NCBI RefSeq assembly: GCF_944381005.1
Contig: NZ_CALWJM010000010.1
Location: 1 to 64,000 of the forward strand
DNA from: an uncultured Butyricicoccus sp.
Lineage (GTDB): Bacteria > Bacillota > Clostridia > Oscillospirales > Butyricicoccaceae
Length of the DNA stretch: 64,000 bases
Reading direction: 5' to 3'
Every line of letters begins with the position of its first letter. Position 1 is the first letter of the stretch. A model generated the notes under the pieces. That model searched no databases and was not told the DNA's origin. It worked only from the letters and a program-made list of their open reading frames with translations. Below, in pieces: positions 26,262-33,724 of the stretch. Position numbers and translations under genes: made by a program.

Positions 26262-26885
26262 ATGACTGTAACCGCAGCTGAAATGAAAGAGATTGAGCGA
26301 AACGCCGCCGAAAACGGCTTGAGCTATGCACAGATGATGGAAAATGCCGGACGCGCTGCCGCCGATTTTATCTGCCAAAACCAGCCCGTTCTGCGCACAG
26401 CCGCCATTTTTGTCGGCAAGGGCAACAATGGTGGAGATGGGTTTGTAATTGCGCGTTATCTGCGTGAACGCGGAGTGCGTGCCGCTGTGATTTTGGTGGA
26501 GGGCGAACCCAAAAGCGAAATCGCACGCGATAACCGGAACAAATTGGATGCTTCTACCCCGGTCTGGCCCATTGCCGATTTACAGATGGACCAAATCAAC
26601 TGGATTTTCGATGCCGATGCCACGGTGGATGCCATCTACGGCACCGGCTTTCACGGTGAACTGGACGACCTCGCACGCGCCGCGACCACTATGATTTGCC
26701 GTTCCTTGGGCACGGTGTTTGCCATTGACCTGCCAAGCGGTGTGAACGCCGATACCGGCGAAGCCGCGAATGGAGCGGCAATGGCCGACCACACACTTGC
26801 ACTGCACGCCCAAAAGCCAGCGCACGAACTGGCGCGGGCACATTGCGGTGTAACCACGGTGCTGGATATCGGCATACCGGTATAA
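26262..26885 (+). CDS. nnrE: NAD(P)H-hydrate epimerase (YjeF N-terminal domain)
   Basis: A 207-residue stand-alone YjeF_N domain that epimerises damaged R-NAD(P)HX to the S form for repair. Motifs are AAEMKEIERNAAENG, VGKGNNGGDGFVIARYLRERG, DAIYGTGFHGELDD and AIDLPSGVNADTGE. Many bacteria fuse this to the ADP/ATP-dependent dehydratase NnrD. Here the protein ends after the epimerase domain, and the dehydratase must lie elsewhere. The start at 26262 is downstream of GAGAGGAG, and the open frame upstream is not conserved and precedes the promoter. Confidence 0.92.
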   Translation: MTVTAAEMKEIERNAAENGLSYAQMMENAGRAAADFICQNQPVLRTAAIFVGKGNNGGDGFVIARYLRERGVRAAVILVEGEPKSEIARDNRNKLDASTPVWPIADLQMDQINWIFDADATVDAIYGTGFHGELDDLARAATTMICRSLGTVFAIDLPSGVNADTGEAANGAAMADHTLALHAQKPAHELARAHCGVTTVLDIGIPV

Positions 26886-26889
26886 TCTC

Positions 26890-26927
26890 AAAAACCGGAT
26901 ACCGTGTACACGGTATCCGGTTTTGTT
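26890..26927. terminator. Bidirectional terminator
   Basis: AAAACCGGATACCGTG pairs with its exact inverse complement CACGGTATCCGGTTTT, between convergent genes. Confidence 0.85.
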
Positions 26928-26928
26928 G

Positions 26929-27438
26929 TCATCCTTGCAGCGCTGCACGGTAGGCCTGTGTCACGTCACGAGTGAAGCAAACCATTGTCACCACTTCGGG
27001 CAACGCATGTGTTTGCAAAAAATTACGTATCTCGTGTATTGCAATCTGTGCGGCCTGTTCTAACGGGAAGCGGTACACGCCTGTACTGATAGACGGAAAT
27101 GCCACATAACGACATCCCGCCTGCTCTGCCAGCGTTAAACAGTTCCGATAACAACTGGCGAGCAGTTCTTGCTCTCCATACCCACCGCCTTGCCAAATGG
27201 GGCCGGGCGTATGAATGACAAACTTTGCTGGCAGTCGATATCCCTTTGTCATCTTAGCTTGACCGGTGCGGCAGCCGTTTAGCGTGCGGCACTCTGCCAG
27301 CAGTTCCGGCCCCGCTGCGCGGTGAATGGCGCCATCAACTCCACCGCCGCCCAAAAGACTGGTGTTGGCTGCATTGACAATGGCATCTGCGTCAATCTTG
27401 GTAATGTCTCCCTCTATAATTTGAATCCGGTTATCCAT
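26929..27438 (-). CDS. Macro-domain protein, O-acetyl-ADP-ribose deacetylase-like
   Basis: A 169-residue single macro domain (YmdB/MacroD type). It binds ADP-ribose and probably hydrolyses O-acetyl-ADP-ribose or mono-ADP-ribosyl groups. Motifs are [34 protein letters not shown] (catalytic Asn and Asp region), VIHTPGPIW and [12 protein letters not shown] (phosphate loop). The start at 27438 has AAAGGAG upstream. It is monocistronic with a strong promoter. The sequence gives no hint of a partner ADP-ribosyltransferase. Confidence 0.93.
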   Translation of the reverse strand: MDNRIQIIEGDITKIDADAIVNAANTSLLGGGGVDGAIHRAAGPELLAECRTLNGCRTGQAKMTKGYRLPAKFVIHTPGPIWQGGGYGEQELLASCYRNCLTLAEQAGCRYVAFPSISTGVYRFPLEQAAQIAIHEIRNFLQTHALPEVVTMVCFTRDVTQAYRAALQG

Positions 27439-27480
27439 ACACGACTCCTTTCCCGCGGTATCTTATGCCTTGTTTGGTTC

Positions 27481-27510
27481 AGTATACCGTGCTCTTTGCA
27501 GCATTGTCAA
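27481..27510 (-). promoter_or_regulatory. Promoter of the macro-domain gene
   Basis: On the minus strand TTGACA (27505-27510), 18-base spacer, TATACT (27481-27486). Confidence 0.7.
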
Positions 27511-27521
27511 TCTTGGTGTTC

Positions 27522-27550
27522 TTGTCAAAAAAATATTCTTATGATAAGAT
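27522..27550 (+). promoter_or_regulatory. Promoter of the Zn-ribbon gene
   Basis: TTGTCA (27522-27527), 17-base spacer, TAAGAT (27545-27550) preceded by TGA. Confidence 0.6.
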
Positions 27551-27598
27551 GAAAATAAACCGATACCTGTTTCCGACCTTGCGAAAAGGAGGTTTCTT

Positions 27599-27811
27599 AT
27601 GCAAAAGCAAACCTATCAATGTCCAAAATGCGGTCATAAAGCCTATATTCGTGACCAGTTTCACGCCAGTGGTGGAAGTACCGCTGCACTGTTTGACATT
27701 CCCAACCGCAAATTTATGACCATCAGCTGTGCCGCATGTGGCTATACCGAACTGTTTCGCGCTGAGATTGCCCAAAACAATCCACTCTATTCGGATGACC
27801 TCAACCATTGA
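27599..27811 (+). CDS. Zinc-ribbon protein (DUF2082-like)
   Basis: A 70-residue protein with two CxxC knuckles: CPKCGHKAY at residues 8-11 and CAACGYTE at about 44-47. Between them is FHASGGSTAALFDIPNRKF, the pattern of the DUF2082 zinc-ribbon family, thought to bind nucleic acid or protein. AAAAGGAGG precedes the ATG. Short and single-gene. Function unknown. Confidence 0.85.
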   Translation: MQKQTYQCPKCGHKAYIRDQFHASGGSTAALFDIPNRKFMTISCAACGYTELFRAEIAQNNPLYSDDLNH

Positions 27812-27815
27812 GCCT

Positions 27816-27844
27816 TTGACAATTTTGCATTGTGTGAGTATAAT
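27816..27844 (+). promoter_or_regulatory. Full-consensus promoter upstream of unknown 112-residue protein
   Basis: TTGACA (27816-27821), exactly 17 bases, TATAAT (27839-27844). Both boxes match the vegetative consensus completely. AAGATT-A-AATCTT (27846-27858) is a perfect inverted repeat over the expected start of transcription, a candidate operator. Confidence 0.8.
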
Positions 27845-27875
27845 AAAGATTAAATCTTAGGATATCTTATTTTGC

Positions 27876-27910
27876 GCGTCGTTCCGATTTTTATTTTCAC
27901 CCTACGACGC
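27876..27910 (+). promoter_or_regulatory. Leader hairpin
   Basis: GCGTCGT (27876-27882) pairs with ACGACGC (27904-27910) in the 97-base leader, followed after ATCA by five T. It could act as a weak attenuator. Not proven. Confidence 0.3.
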
Positions 27911-27947
27911 ATCATTTTTGACCAGTTGAAAGGAGCCTTCAAAGTCC

Positions 27948-28286
27948 ATGTCCATAGTACTGTCCTACCGTGCCCTCCGCGATACGCCTCTGTCCCCAGA
28001 CGAGGCAGCGGCCATTGATATCGTGGTCGCCCGGTACCAGTCCGATTTTGAGTACCGCGACACGGCCGATGCGTTTGCCATACATCCCCACAACCCCAAA
28101 GCACCGAATGTTATTTTTTCCGGAACGGTGTGCCTGCCTGCGGACGATGCCGAGTCTGCTTCCTATTGGATGTGCTGTCTAACCGATATCCGCCGCATTT
28201 TAGAGGATGCCGACTGGCATATCTCTTTAGGTGATACGCCGCTGGAATGGGACGAGGACGACGGTTGGTTCCTGCCCCAAAACTGA
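27948..28286 (+). CDS. Hypothetical protein, acidic, 112 residues
   Basis: I do not recognise this protein. It begins MSIVLSYRALRDTPLS and is rich in Asp/Glu, with an acidic end (DTPLEWDEDDGWFLPQN). It has no membrane segment, signal peptide or nucleotide motif. There are two vicinal Cys (YWMCCLTD). AAAGGAG lies 13 bases before the ATG. A full-consensus promoter with a palindrome at the start site and its own terminator support a real, probably controlled gene. Confidence 0.75.
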   Translation: MSIVLSYRALRDTPLSPDEAAAIDIVVARYQSDFEYRDTADAFAIHPHNPKAPNVIFSGTVCLPADDAESASYWMCCLTDIRRILEDADWHISLGDTPLEWDEDDGWFLPQN

Positions 28287-28297
28287 CCCCATATGCA

Positions 28298-28331
28298 CAA
28301 AAGAAGCCGGATATATTCCGGCTTCTTTTTG
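28298..28331. terminator. Bidirectional terminator
   Basis: AAAGAAGCCGGA pairs with TCCGGCTTCTTT around TATAT, followed by TTG. Confidence 0.85.
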
Positions 28332-28352
28332 ATTGTGTATGGATTGCTGTCT

Positions 28353-29144
28353 TTATCCCCAAATCGCCTTAGCCTGCTCATAACATGCCAATCGTTCTGG
28401 CCAGTTGATAGGTGTCGGGGCGGTCTGCCCGTTGACCGCGATGGTTTTTCCATCCTCGCTCACCGTATATTCCGCGCCCTGTACAATGGCGCGAAGCATG
28501 TCATCCTCAATCGTCCAACCGTTAATCGCATATTGTGTCGCCAAAAACACTTCGGCTGTATTGCCCTTTTCTTTGGCATATTCATTCGGGTTTGGTTCGG
28601 GCGCGGTCTTGCCCACGCTCCATTCCCAGCACGCCGATTCCCACGGGTAATGCTCGGCAATATAGCTGGCCGTATCCTCCCCGTCGAAATCGTCTCCCAT
28701 CGCCTGCAAAAAGGCCAGTTGTTCGGTGCGGTGTGTGATTTGCAGATAGCCCGCCCCGCGGTCATGGACGCTGTATCCATGTTGGGCATAATAAGCGTCA
28801 TCCCCCACTTCCAACAGATGGTCGCCTTTGCCGCTCTCACTCGCCACAGTTGCAAAAAACATGGTCAAACTGGGCTTGGATGTGATATGATACTGCCGCA
28901 ATAGATGATTTAGCTCAAATATTTCACTCAGCGAAGTGCTTCCGCGCCAACCAAACGCGCGCAGTTCACTTGCGGTAATCGGGTAATGTGCCTGCCAAAT
29001 CAGCGAAACGGTCAACAGCACCAGCATCAACACTGCACCGCATCCCATCAGCAGTTTACGCCGTCTCTGCTGAAGGATACGTTTCTTTTGCGCCTTGGTC
29101 ATGCGCGCTTTGGGTTTATTTGCAGCTGCTTTTTGGTTCGCCAT
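28353..29144 (-). CDS. Membrane-anchored GH19/lysozyme-like protein
   Basis: A 263-residue protein. A very basic N-terminus (residues 1-32) precedes one membrane helix (about 33-50, MGCGAVLMLVLLTVSLIW) and an extracytoplasmic domain resembling chitinase family 19 and related lysozymes. TMFFATVASESGKGDHL carries the candidate catalytic Glu. DRGAGYLQITHRTEQLAFLQ matches the GxGYxQ(L/I)T substrate-cleft motif, and NGWTIEDDMLRAIV follows. It probably cuts peptidoglycan from the membrane surface. The family call rests on these motifs only, and another lysozyme-like clan is possible. It has its own promoter and is divergent from yqeC. Confidence 0.7.
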   Translation of the reverse strand: MANQKAAANKPKARMTKAQKKRILQQRRRKLLMGCGAVLMLVLLTVSLIWQAHYPITASELRAFGWRGSTSLSEIFELNHLLRQYHITSKPSLTMFFATVASESGKGDHLLEVGDDAYYAQHGYSVHDRGAGYLQITHRTEQLAFLQAMGDDFDGEDTASYIAEHYPWESACWEWSVGKTAPEPNPNEYAKEKGNTAEVFLATQYAINGWTIEDDMLRAIVQGAEYTVSEDGKTIAVNGQTAPTPINWPERLACYEQAKAIWG

Positions 29145-29170
29145 CCGTTTCGCCCCCTCACAACCCTTTC

Positions 29171-29200
29171 AGTATACGAAGTTTTGTCGTACTTTGTCAA
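29171..29200 (-). promoter_or_regulatory. Promoter of the GH19-like gene
   Basis: On the minus strand TTGACA (29195-29200), 18-base spacer, TATACT (29171-29176). Confidence 0.7.
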
Positions 29201-29218
29201 CTCTTTGGAGGTTCTGCT

Positions 29219-29914
29219 ATGCGCTCTGCAAAAAAAATTGCCATCCTCGGCGCGGGCGGGAAAACGACCGCGCTGACCGCGCTTGCCCAGCAACATCGCG
29301 CCGCGCGTGTTCTGCTCACCACCACCACTCATATTTTACCCGTTCATCCGCCGGTATGTGACCGTCTGTGCATCGACCCCGATGCACAAACGCTGCTGGA
29401 AGCACTGTCCCAGCCGGGTATTACCTGTGCCGGTATGAAAGCGCAGGCCGGCAAATTGTCCGCCCTGCCGCCTGACTTGCTCGCACAGGCATGTGCCTGT
29501 TGTGACTGGCTATTCTATGAAGCCGATGGTGCCAAACACCTACCGCTCAAACTGCACGCACCACATGAGCCAGTCATTTTGCCGGACACCACACACGGTA
29601 TCATTGTCGCAGGGCTATCCGCCCTCGGCAAACCACTTGCACAGGCGGTACACCGCTACACCCTGCGGCCGGATTGGGCACAAACACCCATGCGGCTGGT
29701 AGATGCCGACATTGTACTGAATTGTGTGTTGGATGCTGTCCAGTGCAGCGGTTTGCCGACGACTCAATTGACCGTTTTGCTCAACCAAGCCGACACCCCC
29801 GCCCAAGTGCAAGCCGCTCAACCCATTCTCGCCGCGCTGCACGCACAAGGGATTGCAGCTTATCCTGCACAATTGGCGAAAAATTGCGATGTGCTCACAG
29901 CTATATGCCCATAA
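29219..29914 (+). CDS. yqeC: Selenium cofactor biosynthesis protein YqeC
   Basis: A 231-residue protein of the YqeC family, found almost only with selenium-dependent molybdenum hydroxylases and proposed to help make or insert their selenium cofactor. A P-loop-like ILGAGGKTTALTAL opens the protein, followed by VLLTTTTHILP, FYEADGAKHLPLKLHAPHEPVIL and a C-terminal segment with LLNQAD. The ATG at 29219 has GGAGG 7 bases upstream, and the longer upstream frame is antisense to the GH19-like gene. It converges on the selenium/molybdenum operon, sharing its terminator. Confidence 0.88.
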   Translation: MRSAKKIAILGAGGKTTALTALAQQHRAARVLLTTTTHILPVHPPVCDRLCIDPDAQTLLEALSQPGITCAGMKAQAGKLSALPPDLLAQACACCDWLFYEADGAKHLPLKLHAPHEPVILPDTTHGIIVAGLSALGKPLAQAVHRYTLRPDWAQTPMRLVDADIVLNCVLDAVQCSGLPTTQLTVLLNQADTPAQVQAAQPILAALHAQGIAAYPAQLAKNCDVLTAICP

Positions 29915-29955
29915 TGTCAAAAAAGAGGACGCTTTATGCGTCCTCTTTTTTGACA
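29915..29955. terminator. Bidirectional terminator overlapping the mocA-like stop
   Basis: TGTCAAAAAAGAGGACGC pairs perfectly with GCGTCCTCTTTTTTGACA around TTTAT. One arm encodes the last residues of the MocA-like protein. Confidence 0.88.
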
Positions 29956-30515
29956 TATGCGGCATAATCTTCCGGCCGGTCTAAATCGGCAAGTGCAGCA
30001 ATGCCTTCGATATCTACGCGGCACACCTGTTCGGAATATTGTCTCCAGATAGTGCGCCCGCCCTGCTCTCCTGTCAGGTCTTTTAGCTGCTCAAAAAATC
30101 GCGCCGGAAATAGGCAGGGACTGGATGGGCGTCCCTCCCGATAGGGCACCACAATCTGTCCACTGTGTGCAAACGTCTCACACAAGGTCTGAATAATATC
30201 GGCGGTCAGAAAAGGCTGGTCAGCATTCAAGTACAGAGCGCCGTTCATATCCTGTCTGATTGCGCGTGTACCGGCCGCTACCGAATGTCCCATGCCGCAC
30301 GCGGCATCAGGCGACGGCACAACGGTAAATCCCATTTGCGTTCCATACTGCGCAATCTCTGGCGTATTGGTGACCAGAATCCGCTGGTCAAACCCATACG
30401 CCGCCACGCGGTCAACCGTATATGCAAACACGGGCTTGCCTTGCAGCGGCAACAGCAATTTATCGCGTCCCATGCGGCGGGACAACCCCGCCGCCAGCAC
30501 AACGGCGGCAATCAC
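29934..30515 (-). CDS. mocA: Molybdenum cofactor nucleotidyltransferase (MocA/MobA-like)
   Basis: A 193-residue NTP transferase (NTP_transf_3). The nucleotide-binding start is VVLAAGLSRRMGRDKLLLPL, metal binding is in ALYLNADQPF, and the substrate loop is PYREGRPSSPCLFPARFF. In xanthine dehydrogenase systems MocA attaches CMP to molybdopterin to give MCD, the form used by these hydroxylases. It overlaps the XdhC-like gene by 4 bases and is the last gene of the operon. MobA-type GMP transfer is less likely in this context. Confidence 0.88.
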   Translation of the reverse strand: MIAAVVLAAGLSRRMGRDKLLLPLQGKPVFAYTVDRVAAYGFDQRILVTNTPEIAQYGTQMGFTVVPSPDAACGMGHSVAAGTRAIRQDMNGALYLNADQPFLTADIIQTLCETFAHSGQIVVPYREGRPSSPCLFPARFFEQLKDLTGEQGGRTIWRQYSEQVCRVDIEGIAALADLDRPEDYAAYVKKEDA

Positions 30516-31486
30516 TCGACCACCTCAAACAACACGTCGATTTGACCGCCGCAAATCATTCCCGACTTGCCCGCTTCCCCGTTTGCCAAATCAAACGAGT
30601 GCAGCACAGTTTGACGGTCTTGTTTGCACTGTTCTGCCAGCCGACACACTTCCAATTCGGCAAGCCCGCCGCCAACCGTCCCCAACTTGTGCCCGTTGTC
30701 CATAAAAAACATACGCGCTCCAATACCGCGCGGTGCCGAACCGCGCTTGCGCACAACGGTTGCCATGATACCAGTTTGCCCCTCAGCCAGCGCGGTCAAC
30801 ATGGCCTCTGACAGTCCCGCGTTTGCACTGGTACGCCGCGTTTCAATCAGTTGCGCCGCGATTGCGACGGCGATTTCTTCCGGTGTTTCGGCTCCAATCG
30901 AAAGACCAATCGGCGCATGAACGGCGGCAAGTTGTGCATCGGTCACACCCTCACTGCGCAGCAAATCAAACACCGCCTGATTCTTGCGCTTGCTGCCAAT
31001 CATGCCAATATAGGTCAGGTCATGTGCAACTGCCTGCCGCAAACACACGGCATCTGCCGCATGACCACGCGTGACAATGACCACTGACAAATCGGGCATA
31101 CCCTGCCAATCAAAACTTTGCAGATAATCGGAAAACGCCGCGCAAGTCACCGCATCGGCTTGCGGGAACCGCTCCGGGCTAGCAAATTCCGGTCGGTCAT
31201 CGACAACCAGAACGCCATACCCAAGCAGTTTACCAAGCTGTGCCACCGGAACCGATACATGTCCACCACCGCAAATCAGCAACGCTTTTTGCTGACATAA
31301 TTCTTCATACAACATGGGCGTACCGGTCTGCGGGTCGTCGAACACAAACGGCGCCTTGCTCGGAACATCGGGCAAATCTTGATTCGTCCACACCTGTCCA
31401 ATCTGTGCGCCATCCAGTGCGGTCACACGCCGTACACGCTGCCCCTGCAAAATCGCCTGTGCAATCTGTTGATAACGGTTATCCAT
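30512..31486 (-). CDS. XdhC/CoxI family protein with reversed domain order
   Basis: A 324-residue XdhC-family Moco chaperone/sulfurase partner. The Rossmann-type XdhC C-terminal domain comes first (about residues 65-210: LICGGGHVSVPVAQLGKLLGYGVLVVDDRPEF, IGMIGSKRKN, IGLSIGAETPEEIAVAIAAQ). The classical N-terminal XdhC motif follows (ATVVRKRGSAPRGIGARMFF, GTVGGGLAELEV), ending CGGQIDVLFEVV. In XdhC of other bacteria the order is opposite. It likely protects or modifies Moco before insertion. The start at 31486 has AGAGGA 7 bases upstream and is preferred over the ATG six codons earlier. Confidence 0.88.
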   Translation of the reverse strand: MDNRYQQIAQAILQGQRVRRVTALDGAQIGQVWTNQDLPDVPSKAPFVFDDPQTGTPMLYEELCQQKALLICGGGHVSVPVAQLGKLLGYGVLVVDDRPEFASPERFPQADAVTCAAFSDYLQSFDWQGMPDLSVVIVTRGHAADAVCLRQAVAHDLTYIGMIGSKRKNQAVFDLLRSEGVTDAQLAAVHAPIGLSIGAETPEEIAVAIAAQLIETRRTSANAGLSEAMLTALAEGQTGIMATVVRKRGSAPRGIGARMFFMDNGHKLGTVGGGLAELEVCRLAEQCKQDRQTVLHSFDLANGEAGKSGMICGGQIDVLFEVVE

Positions 31487-31500
31487 GTGCGGTTCCTCTT

Positions 31501-31740
31501 TCAAATCATGAGATGGTGAATTTCCTGCGGTTTGATGCCGGTCTGTGCAAACAGCGCGTGCAAAGCATCCTCAGCCGCTTGCGGCGCACTCCACGCCAAG
31601 CCACATCCCGCAGTAATTTCCCGCGGTACGGGAATCAGTCTTCCGGGCACGTCCCGCTCACGGGCCGCCTGTTCGGTCTGCATAGCGGCTGTGGTTGTCG
31701 CAAACGTGGCGACCACACACGGTTCTTTTTTTCTCAGCAT
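31501..31740 (-). CDS. DUF3343 protein, putative Se/S carrier-like
   Basis: A 79-residue DUF3343 protein. The family pattern is seen in AAMQTEQAARERDVPGRLIPVPREITAGCGLAWSAP, with Cys46 in the conserved ITAGCGLA motif. Relatives sit beside selenium-metabolism desulfurase and yedF genes, and a selenium or sulfur carrier role has been suggested. The gene overlaps the end of the desulfurase gene by 7 bases and has GGGGAGG upstream, so the two are coupled. Confidence 0.82.
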   Translation of the reverse strand: MLRKKEPCVVATFATTTAAMQTEQAARERDVPGRLIPVPREITAGCGLAWSAPQAAEDALHALFAQTGIKPQEIHHLMI

Positions 31741-32894
31741 GGAGCATCCTCCCCATATAACCGCCCGGACAACTCGCGTATCGCCCCAATCGCGGTATCA
31801 ATCTCATCTTCGGTATTGAAGTATGAGAACGAAAAACGCACTAGCCCTTGCTCGACAGTGCCCAGCGCTTGGTGCATTAGCGGCGCACAGTGCGCCCCGG
31901 CGCGGGTACAAATTCCATAGTCTTGTGCCAGCACGTCCGCTACCTCGCCTGCGTCCTCATCGCCCAGATTCATCGCAACAACGGCGGTGCGCTCGGGTGC
32001 ATGTTCGTCTCCATACAATCGCACACCGCGTACTTGTGCGATACCTATGCGGAAGCGTTGTGCGAGCTGTTCTTCGCGTGCATGGATGTTTTCGCGGCCA
32101 GTTGCAGCAATGAATTCCAAACCGGCCAACAATCCGGCAATCCCTGCTGTATTGAGTGTGCCAGCCTCCAGCGCGGTCGGATAGTCCGACGGATGATGGT
32201 GCATAAAGCTGTATACCCCACTGCCGCCCACCTTGAGCGGGCGTACCTCGATATCGGGCATGACACACAGACCGCCGGTTCCTTGCGGCCCGAACAAGCC
32301 TTTATGCCCGGTAAAGCACAGCACCGAAATATTTTGCCTTACCATGTCAATTTCCAGCACACCGGCAGACTGTGACGCATCCACGACAAAATACAAACCG
32401 TGTTCACGGCAAAATGCGCCAATCTGCCCAATCGGAAGCGCGTTTCCGGTGACATTGGATGCCTGTGTACACACTACGCCGCGTGTATTGGGACGCAGCG
32501 CACGCGCAAAATCCTCCATGTTCACGCACCCCTTTGCATCGGCGGGCAAAATCGTGAGCTGTGCGCCCTGTTCTTCCAGTCGGTATAGTGGCCGCAATAC
32601 CGAATTGTGTTCCAGCGCCGTAGTGATGATATGGTCACCCGGCGCAAACAAACCAAAAATCGCCGTATTCAGCGCATCGGTTGCATTGTGCGCAAAACAC
32701 ACCCGTGCCGGGTCTGGCAGTCCGAACAACTGCGCCAACTGCTCCCGACACTGTAATACCGTGCGCGAAGCGGCAAGCGAAAGCGGATGTGCCCCGCGGC
32801 CGGGAGAACCCATCGTGTCAAATGCTTCACACACCGCCTGTTTGACCTGTGGCGGCTTTAAAAAAGAGGTTGCCGCCGCATCGAAATAAATCAA
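31734..32894 (-). CDS. Cysteine desulfurase family protein of the selenium hydroxylase system (EF2568-like)
   Basis: A 386-residue class V aminotransferase-fold PLP enzyme. PLP Lys198 lies in CFTGHKGLFGPQGTGG, the catalytic Cys336 in RAGAHCAPLMH, and phosphate contacts in AHNATDALNTAI. Enzymes of this subgroup accompany YqeB and SelD and are expected to release selenium or sulfur from (seleno)cysteine for the Mo cofactor. No ATG fits: the conserved IYFDAAATS begins right after a TTG at 32894, which overlaps the TGA of yqeB (TTGA) with AAAGGGG upstream. The upstream open frame is not conserved. Confidence 0.9.
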   Translation of the reverse strand: MIYFDAAATSFLKPPQVKQAVCEAFDTMGSPGRGAHPLSLAASRTVLQCREQLAQLFGLPDPARVCFAHNATDALNTAIFGLFAPGDHIITTALEHNSVLRPLYRLEEQGAQLTILPADAKGCVNMEDFARALRPNTRGVVCTQASNVTGNALPIGQIGAFCREHGLYFVVDASQSAGVLEIDMVRQNISVLCFTGHKGLFGPQGTGGLCVMPDIEVRPLKVGGSGVYSFMHHHPSDYPTALEAGTLNTAGIAGLLAGLEFIAATGRENIHAREEQLAQRFRIGIAQVRGVRLYGDEHAPERTAVVAMNLGDEDAGEVADVLAQDYGICTRAGAHCAPLMHQALGTVEQGLVRFSFSYFNTEDEIDTAIGAIRELSGRLYGEDAPC

Positions 32895-33724
32895 AACAGT
32901 TGGATTCCCCTTTCCTGTGCCAAGTGCAAAATCGCTTCCAGCACGCCGCCTGCAATATTGCGCGCCTTGTCCGAAATGGTGTGACAATTATTCTTTTCTG
33001 TCGTGCGCGGGTCAATATCAGCAATTTTGAATCCTTTGGTCACGGTATAACCCGCTCGAATCAGGCCGCGTAGTACACCGTCCAACGTTGCAATAACCGG
33101 TGTATCCCCAATCCATGCAATCACTTGTCCTTTGCGCACCATGCTGCCAATCTCGACCGCCGTGCCGTTCTCGTCAAGCGCTGTTTGAATCTGTCCGGCA
33201 ACCGGCGCATGTATGACGCGCTCTTTGTCATAACCGCCAATCAATCCGGGTACGCCTGTATTGGGCAGCGCCGCACCCGTATATAAAATACGTCCCAGAT
33301 TGTGCCCGCGCACGGTTTCTATCACGGCGTCTACATCCTGCCCCGCAACAAATCCGGGGCCAAGGGCAATTGTAATCAGTCCCATATCGCGCGTCGTGCC
33401 CAAATTGCGCTTTGCAAGAATGGCATCGACTACAATAAGCGGGCGCAATTCCCGTATACAGTCGCCAGATTCATCCACCAGCAGCGGTACACGCCCGTGT
33501 GCCCACACCGATTCCACTTCTTTGACCGATGCAATACGCTGCGCGGTCACACCTTCAACCGTTGCCGTGCCATCGTAAACCGCCTCAGACAAGGCCACCT
33601 GCCGGCGAATGGCTGACGGGCGTTCACATTCGGTCACCAGCACGCGAAAACCACTGTTGACCAACCGCACAATCGTTCCGGTCGCCAAGTCGCCCGCGCC
33701 GCGCACAATGATACCATTCATCAT
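32891..33724 (-). CDS. yqeB: Selenium-dependent molybdenum hydroxylase accessory protein YqeB (EF2563 family)
   Basis: A 277-residue YqeB protein, a marker of selenium-dependent molybdenum hydroxylases. It opens with a Rossmann-like IIVRGAGDLATGTIVRLVNSG, followed by LLVDESGDC, PLIVVDAILAKRN and GLITIALGPGFVAGQDVDAV. A C-terminal half with a biotinyl/lipoyl-like sandwich (HAPVAGQIQTALDENGTAVE) ends in helices. Biochemical role unproven, proposed in selenium cofactor insertion. The start at 33724 has AAAGGTGA 7 bases upstream, and ATGA overlaps the yedF stop. Confidence 0.9.
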   Translation of the reverse strand: MMNGIIVRGAGDLATGTIVRLVNSGFRVLVTECERPSAIRRQVALSEAVYDGTATVEGVTAQRIASVKEVESVWAHGRVPLLVDESGDCIRELRPLIVVDAILAKRNLGTTRDMGLITIALGPGFVAGQDVDAVIETVRGHNLGRILYTGAALPNTGVPGLIGGYDKERVIHAPVAGQIQTALDENGTAVEIGSMVRKGQVIAWIGDTPVIATLDGVLRGLIRAGYTVTKGFKIADIDPRTTEKNNCHTISDKARNIAGGVLEAILHLAQERGIQLF

